Positions 59,570 through 64,000 of a stretch of 64,000 nucleotides of DNA are shown piece after piece (the first letter of the stretch is position 1; each line of letters begins with the position of its first letter). The notes beneath the pieces were generated by a model. That model made no database searches, was not told the origin of the DNA, and saw nothing but the letters and a program-made list of their open reading frames with translations. Source of the stretch: Uliginosibacterium sp036017065 (lineage in GTDB: Bacteria; Pseudomonadota; Gammaproteobacteria; Burkholderiales; Rhodocyclaceae); the NCBI RefSeq assembly GCF_036017065.1, contig NZ_JAYXHR010000002.1, positions 1,302,001-1,366,000 on the forward strand, read 5' to 3'. A program made the position numbers and the translations under genes.

Positions 59570-60556
59570 GTGAACGCCGTCATCGACGACACCCCTGCCG
59601 CCGTGGCGCGCAAGCGCGTGCTGGTCCTCCGCTATTCGCAGAGCGGCCAGCTGGACGCCGTGGCCGACCAGCTCATTGCGCCCCTGCAAGCGGACGCACG
59701 TTTCGATGTGCACATCGAAACCCTGCGCCTGCAGGACGAGTTTCCCTTCCCCTGGCCGTTCTTCCGGTTCCTGGATGCCTTTCCGGAGTCGGCGCACCTC
59801 GTGCCGCCGCCGCTGGCGCCGCTGGGTCTGAGCGGTGACGAGGACTTCGACCTGATCATCCTGCCGTGGCAGGTGTGGTTCCTGGCGCCCTCGCAGCCCG
59901 TCACCGCGTTCCTGAAGCATCCCGTCGCCGCGCGCCTGCTGCGTGGCAAGCCCGTGGTCACGGCCATCGCCTGCCGCAACATGTGGATGACCGCGCAGGA
60001 AAAGATGGAGGCCCTCCTCGCGGCGGTCGGCGCCCGCCTCGTCGACAACGTGGTGCTGACCGATCCGGGCCCGACGCTGGCGACCTTCATCACCACGCCG
60101 CGCTGGATGTGGACCGGCCGCCGCGATGGCTTCTGGGGCTTGCCGCCGGCGGGCGTGTCGCCGCAGCAGATACTGGGTATGCGCCGCTTCGGCCTGGCCC
60201 TGCGCGACGGCCTGCTGCAGGATGCCGAGCGCCATGGCGCACCGCTGCTCGCCGGCTTGCGCGCCGTGGAGGCCGACCCGCGGCTGTATGTCAGCGAACG
60301 CGCGGGGACGCGCAGCTTCTACCTGTGGGGCAAGCTGCTGCGCGCGGCCGGTGCGCCTGGCAGTACGCAGCGGATCCCGCTGCTGGCGCTGTATGCTGTA
60401 TTCCTCATTGCCATCATCATCACGGTGGTGCCGATCAGCCTGCTGCTGCAGGCTGCGTTGCGACCGTTGATGCGTCGCCGCCTCGCGGCGCTCAAGGCGC
60501 GTTTCGAATCACCCTCCGGCTCGGGCACCGAGCGCATGTCGCAGTATGAGCTCTGA
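59570..60556 (+). CDS. Dialkylresorcinol condensing enzyme-like protein (DarA family)
   Basis: The protein has 328 residues. The N-terminus VLVLRYSQSGQLDAVADQL has a flavodoxin-like YSQSGQ loop, followed by EFPFPWPFFRFLDAFPE and DLIILPWQVWFLAPSQP; these resemble DarA of flexirubin/dialkylresorcinol clusters. One or two C-terminal membrane segments (about 270-295) follow. DarA condenses two beta-keto acyl thioesters to a cyclohexenone precursor in characterised systems. The start is GTG 59570. It overlaps the next gene by 11 bases. Confidence 0.82.
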   Translation: MNAVIDDTPAAVARKRVLVLRYSQSGQLDAVADQLIAPLQADARFDVHIETLRLQDEFPFPWPFFRFLDAFPESAHLVPPPLAPLGLSGDEDFDLIILPWQVWFLAPSQPVTAFLKHPVAARLLRGKPVVTAIACRNMWMTAQEKMEALLAAVGARLVDNVVLTDPGPTLATFITTPRWMWTGRRDGFWGLPPAGVSPQQILGMRRFGLALRDGLLQDAERHGAPLLAGLRAVEADPRLYVSERAGTRSFYLWGKLLRAAGAPGSTQRIPLLALYAVFLIAIIITVVPISLLLQAALRPLMRRRLAALKARFESPSGSGTERMSQYEL

Positions 60557-61691
60557 AGTTTTCCTTACCCGTAGCGCGGCCCATCTGCCGCTGGCGCCGG
60601 TCTCGAACGACGAGATCGAGCAGGTGCTTGGCATGGTGGGCGGCAAGCCTTCGCGTGCGCGCCGCATGGTCCTGCGCAGCAACGGCATCCAGCAGCGCCA
60701 CTACGCCATCGATCGCAACACCGGCGAGCCGGTGATGACCAACGCCGAACTGGCCGCCGCCGCGATCCGTGCGCTCGGGCCGCTGGAGCGGGTGGACTGT
60801 CTGGCGACGGCCACCTCGATGCCCGACCAGATCATGCCCAACCACGGCGTCATGGTTCACGGCGAACTGGGCTGGCCGCGCCTGGAGGTGGTGAGCAATG
60901 CCGGCATCTGCCTGGCCGGCGTGGCGGCGCTCAAGCATGCCTGGCTGTCGGTGCGCGCGGGCGAGAGTGCGCGCGCCGTGGCCTGCGCGTCGGAGCTGCC
61001 GTCGCCCATCCTGCGTGCCCGTCATTTCGAACCGGAGCACGAGCACAAGCTGCAGGCCCTGGAGACACGGCCGGAGATCGCCTTCGAGAAGGATTTCCTG
61101 CGCTGGATGCTGTCCGATGGCGCCGGGGCCTTCCTGCTGGAAGACAAGCCCGCGGCCGGCAGCCTGTCCTTGCGCATCGACTGGATCGAGATGTCCTCCG
61201 CCGCCCACGAGTTGCCGGCCTGTATGTATCTCGGCGCCGACCGTGCCGAGGGCGATGCGCAGGGGCGGCTCGCCGGCTGGGCCTGCTATACGCCGCAGGA
61301 CTGGGCCGCGAGGTCCGTGTTTGCCGTCAAGCAGGACGTGCGCCTGCTGAATGAACACATCGTGCGCGCCACGCTGCGCGATCCGCTGGAACAAGTCATC
61401 GCCAAGCGCGGTCTGCGTGCGCAGGATATCGACTGGTTCCTGCCGCACATGTCGTCCTTCTATTTCGAGCAGCCGGTTGCCGCGGCGCTGAAAGAACTGG
61501 GGCTGGAGATTCCGCGCGAGCGCTGGTTCACCAACCTGGCCACGCGCGGCAACACCGGCGCCGCGTCGATCTACATCATGGTCGACGAGCTGCTGCGCTC
61601 CGGGCGGCTGCAGCGCGGCCAGCGCCTGCTGGCCTTCGTGCCGGAGAGCGGGCGCTTCTCCAGCGGCTTCTTCCACATGGAAGCCGTGTAG
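60546..61691 (+). CDS. Beta-ketoacyl-ACP synthase III-like protein (DarB-like)
   Basis: The protein has 381 residues of thiolase fold. The Cys-His-Asn triad of KAS III is visible: C122 in SNAGICLAG, H301 in LPHMSSF and N336 in RGNTGAAS. In dialkylresorcinol systems the KAS III-like partner and DarA together form the ring from two acyl chains. It overlaps the DarA-like gene and is followed directly by the small gene at 61692. Confidence 0.85.
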   Translation: MSSEVFLTRSAAHLPLAPVSNDEIEQVLGMVGGKPSRARRMVLRSNGIQQRHYAIDRNTGEPVMTNAELAAAAIRALGPLERVDCLATATSMPDQIMPNHGVMVHGELGWPRLEVVSNAGICLAGVAALKHAWLSVRAGESARAVACASELPSPILRARHFEPEHEHKLQALETRPEIAFEKDFLRWMLSDGAGAFLLEDKPAAGSLSLRIDWIEMSSAAHELPACMYLGADRAEGDAQGRLAGWACYTPQDWAARSVFAVKQDVRLLNEHIVRATLRDPLEQVIAKRGLRAQDIDWFLPHMSSFYFEQPVAAALKELGLEIPRERWFTNLATRGNTGAASIYIMVDELLRSGRLQRGQRLLAFVPESGRFSSGFFHMEAV

Positions 61692-62087
61692 ATGGATCTC
61701 GACGCCGTTCCGCAGGAAGGCAACCGCACGCATGCGGGATTGCGCAAGGCGATCTACGCCCGCGATGCGCAGGGCCGCATGGTGGTGGCACCTTCCGCGG
61801 GCTGGGAGGTCGAGGAAATCGTCACCACCCAGGCCGTCGACGCGATGGCTGCCGAGGCCGAGGCAGCACGCCTGCGCGTGCAGCAAGGCTCCGCCTCCAC
61901 GCTGGAATACTGGATGAGTGCGCGGCGAATGGACGTACCCTTGCTGGCACAGAGCACCGGCCTGTGGCAATGGCGGGTGCGGCGTCACCTGCAGCCGGCG
62001 CGCTTTGCCAGGCTGTCTTCCTCCCTGCTGGACCGCTACGCCCAGGCGCTCGGCCTGAGCGCCGAACAACTCCGCCACCTGCCATGA
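61692..62087 (+). CDS. Small HTH-like protein of unknown function in the pigment cluster
   Basis: The protein has 131 residues, with no signal or membrane segment. The C-terminal half (SARRMDVPLLAQSTGLWQW, LLDRYAQALGLSAEQLRHL) has the look of an Xre-type helix-turn-helix, so a DNA-binding or scaffolding role is possible. I know no assigned function. It starts at the base after the DarB-like stop and overlaps the BtrH-like gene (ATGA). Confidence 0.72.
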   Translation: MDLDAVPQEGNRTHAGLRKAIYARDAQGRMVVAPSAGWEVEEIVTTQAVDAMAAEAEAARLRVQQGSASTLEYWMSARRMDVPLLAQSTGLWQWRVRRHLQPARFARLSSSLLDRYAQALGLSAEQLRHLP

Positions 62088-63088
62088 CCACGGCATCCAC
62101 TGCCCTGCAGCACCCGTTCCAGCACCGCCACGCGGCGCACTGCGAGAGCGGCGTCATCTCCAGCCTGCTGTCGCATCACGGCGCACCGATGAGCGAGGCG
62201 ATGGCCTTCGGCCTGTCGTCCGGCCTCTCCTTCGCCTACCTGCCCTTCGTCAAGCTGTCCGGCCTGCCGCTGGTGGCCTATCGCATGCCGCCGCGCGCCA
62301 TCATCAAGGGCCTGGCGAAGCCGATGCACGCGCGTTTCCGCTTCGAGACCTTCCGCTCGCCGGAGGCCGGCCGCGCGCGGCTGGACGCCTTGCTCGCGGA
62401 AGGCCGCGTCGTCGGCCTGCAGACCTCGGTGTTCTGGCTGCCGTACTTCCCCCAGGACATGCGCTTCCACTTCAATGCGCACAACCTGCTGGTCTACGGA
62501 CGCAACGGCGACGACTACCTGGTGAGCGATCCGGTCTTCGAAGAGCCGCAGCGCTGCGCCAGTGCCGACATGGCCCGCGCGCGCTTCGCCAAGGGCGTGC
62601 TCGCGCCGAAGGGCCTGCTGTACTACCCGCAGGACGTCGGTCGCCGGCAACCGGACGCGGAGGCCATCCGCCGCGCCATCCGCAAGACCTGCCGCGTGAT
62701 GCTGGCGCCGGTGCCGATTGCCGGCGTGCGGGGCATGCGCATGCTGGCGAAGAAGATAGAGAGCCTGCCCGCTGACGCGACGGGCTCCGCCTTCATCGGC
62801 CACGTGGTGCGGATGCAGGAGGAGATCGGCACCGGCGGTGCCGGCTTCCGCTTCATCTACGCGGCCTTCCTGCAGGAGGCCGCTGCTCTCACCGGCCGCG
62901 CCGATCTCGCGGCCTTCGCCGATCGCCTGACCCTTATCGGTGACGGTTGGCGTGCCTTTGCCCTCAAGGCCGCGCGCATGATCCGCGGCCGCGAAGCCCT
63001 GGTGCCGCCCGCCATTGCGCAACTGCTGCGCGACCAGGCGAACGCCGAGGAGGCCTTCTTCCGCGACCTGAAGAAGGCCACGGCCTGA
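62084..63088 (+). CDS. BtrH N-terminal domain-like protein
   Basis: The protein has 334 residues. The start HAAHCESGVISSLLSHHG and the SEAMAFGLSSGLSFAYLPF segment match the BtrH N-terminal domain family (cysteine-peptidase/acyltransferase-like); HFNAHNLLVYGRNGDDYLVSDPVFEEP follows. BtrH transfers an acyl group in butirosin synthesis, and relatives sit in pigment clusters. ATG 62084 is chosen because the open frame before it is antisense-like. It overlaps both neighbours by four bases or fewer. Confidence 0.85.
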   Translation: MTTASTALQHPFQHRHAAHCESGVISSLLSHHGAPMSEAMAFGLSSGLSFAYLPFVKLSGLPLVAYRMPPRAIIKGLAKPMHARFRFETFRSPEAGRARLDALLAEGRVVGLQTSVFWLPYFPQDMRFHFNAHNLLVYGRNGDDYLVSDPVFEEPQRCASADMARARFAKGVLAPKGLLYYPQDVGRRQPDAEAIRRAIRKTCRVMLAPVPIAGVRGMRMLAKKIESLPADATGSAFIGHVVRMQEEIGTGGAGFRFIYAAFLQEAAALTGRADLAAFADRLTLIGDGWRAFALKAARMIRGREALVPPAIAQLLRDQANAEEAFFRDLKKATA

Positions 63089-64000
63089 TGCTGGAGGTCC
63101 GCGGCCTCGGCTACCGCTACCCGCGTGCGACGGCCGCTGCGCTCGATGGCCTGTCCCTCGTGGCCGAGCGCGGCAGCATCCTTGGCCTGCTGGGGCCGAA
63201 CGGGGCCGGCAAGACCACCTTCATCTCGCATCTTGCCGGCTGGTTGCCGGTCACGCAGGGCGAGATCCTCGTCGACGGCCAGCCGCTGTCCGTCGTGCGA
63301 CGCAGGCAGCCCACGCGCATCGCGGTGGCGCCGCAGGAATACGCCTTCTACGCCGCGCTGACGGTGCGCGAGAACCTGGAATGCTTCGCAGCCTGTGCGC
63401 GCCTTGCCGGCGAACGCAAGCGCAACCGCGTTGCCGACTGCCTGGCCTTCGCGCAACTGGAGCGCTTCGCCGACACACGCGCCAGCGATCTGTCCGGCGG
63501 GCTCAAGCGCCGCCTCAACTTCGCGCTGGCCTTGCTGCCGGAGCCGGAACTGGTGCTGTTCGACGAGCCCACCGTCGGCGTCGACCCCCAGTCGCGCGCC
63601 TTCCTGCTGGAGTCGGTGCAAGCACTGGCGCGCCGGGGCGTGGCCGTGGTCTATACCACGCACTACATGGAGGAGATCGAGGCGATCGCGGACCGCGCTT
63701 TGATCATCGATCACGGCCGTGTGCTGCGCGAGGGCAGCCTGCCCGACCTGCTCGCGCAGCGTGCCGCGCGCCTGCGCCTGCATGTCGAAGGCATGGACCC
63801 GGTCGTGCTGGTCGAGCTGTTGTCGCGCTTCGGTGCGGCCAGTGCCCAGCACGGCGACGCCGTCGTGGAGCTGGGCCCGGAGGCGTCGCCCGCCGGCGTC
63901 CTGCAGGCGGTCGAGGCGGCCGGCGGACAGGTGCGCCAGGCGGATTTCGGTCGCGGCAATCTGGGCGAACTGTTCATGGCGCTAACGCAGCGCTCGCTGC
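63088..64000 (+). CDS. ABC transporter ATP-binding protein, cut by the window edge
   Basis: 304 residues are visible and the frame is open at base 64000. It shows Walker A GPNGAGKT, a Q-loop in VAPQEYAFYAAL, signature DLSGGLKRR, Walker B LVLFDEPTVGVDP and the H-loop in YTTHYMEE. It is of the multidrug/lipid exporter type that pairs with a separate ABC-2 permease, expected just downstream. The start overlaps the BtrH-like stop by one base. It probably exports or flips the cluster product. Confidence 0.92.
   Translation, partial: MLEVRGLGYRYPRATAAALDGLSLVAERGSILGLLGPNGAGKTTFISHLAGWLPVTQGEILVDGQPLSVVRRRQPTRIAVAPQEYAFYAALTVRENLECFAACARLAGERKRNRVADCLAFAQLERFADTRASDLSGGLKRRLNFALALLPEPELVLFDEPTVGVDPQSRAFLLESVQALARRGVAVVYTTHYMEEIEAIADRALIIDHGRVLREGSLPDLLAQRAARLRLHVEGMDPVVLVELLSRFGAASAQHGDAVVELGPEASPAGVLQAVEAAGGQVRQADFGRGNLGELFMALTQRSL

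Noticed and set aside
1..64000. CRISPR arrays, prophage or insertion sequences
   Set aside because: No regularly spaced repeats, transposase, integrase or phage structural genes are visible on either strand.

Overview
The window is a continuous, gene-dense (about 95% coding), GC-rich stretch of bacterial chromosome with no phage, insertion sequence or CRISPR array. No gap between genes exceeds about 250 bases. Gene content points to a betaproteobacterium of the Azoarcus/Thauera/Aromatoleum group (Rhodocyclales): an EI-HPr-EIIA(Man)-HPrK regulatory PTS, a GshA of the proteobacterial type next to gshB, recA-recX, lptB-rpoN-hpf-ptsN-hprK, ubiC/ubiA/ubiD, and an aryl-polyene/dialkylresorcinol type pigment locus at the right end. 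The taxonomic call is inference from gene content, not from a search.

Layout. 1-5.3 kb: end of rsmA, ybeY, corC, a small secreted protein, hslR, ruvB and two membrane-protein genes. 5.4-8.8 kb: a secreted M48-like peptidase, a TSUP exporter, an EamA transporter and an unrecognised glycosyltransferase-like gene. 8.9-11.3 kb (minus): PTS genes manX-type EIIA, ptsH, ptsI. 11.4-14.7 kb (minus): a DUF898 membrane protein, an intact membrane M48 protease and a paralogue that has lost its zinc site. 14.8-17.0 kb (minus): gshA-gshB. 17.2-22.6 kb (plus): ribE-ribBA-ribH-nusB, a GST, thiL-pgpA-pncC. 22.6-28.6 kb (minus): an NrdG-like activase without nrdD, a lipoprotein, an RND pump with its adaptor. 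28.8-34.5 kb (plus): recA-recX-lptB-rpoN-hpf-ptsN-hprK. 34.6-39.5 kb (minus): FHA/cyclase-like protein, ttcA, polA. 39.7-46.3 kb: a LOG-family gene, argC type 2, an HDOD gene (minus), and ubiC-ubiA-DUF4124-ubiD. 46.3-59.1 kb is one long minus-strand run: miaB, a metzincin lipoprotein, phoH, murU, a MntA/HepT toxin-antitoxin pair, pepP, ubiH-type hydroxylase, a diguanylate cyclase, dacB, a tubby/LURP-like gene and a short coiled-coil gene. 59.3 kb: a tRNA with CAT anticodon, with a good promoter and terminator. 59.6-64 kb (plus): a dialkylresorcinol-type cluster (DarA-like, DarB-like, an HTH-like protein, a BtrH-like protein, an ABC ATPase cut by the window edge).

Working together: EI passes phosphate to HPr and then to the EIIA(Man) protein. 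HPrK, EIIA(Ntr) and RpoN sit in a second operon, and no sugar permease is visible, so this PTS looks regulatory. UbiC, UbiA, UbiD and the UbiH-type enzyme serve ubiquinone synthesis. The right-hand cluster probably makes and exports or tailors a dialkylresorcinol lipid or pigment.

Most interesting points: the pigment cluster with its small unclassified partners; a protease paralogue that has lost all but one zinc-site residue beside an intact copy; a cyclase-like domain without its metal aspartates fused to FHA; an in-frame 24-base repeat expansion in murU; a MntA/HepT module inside a housekeeping run; hairpin elements built from GTGAAA/TTTCAC units; and the split of the usual miaB-phoH-ybeY-corC block into two places about 52 kb apart.
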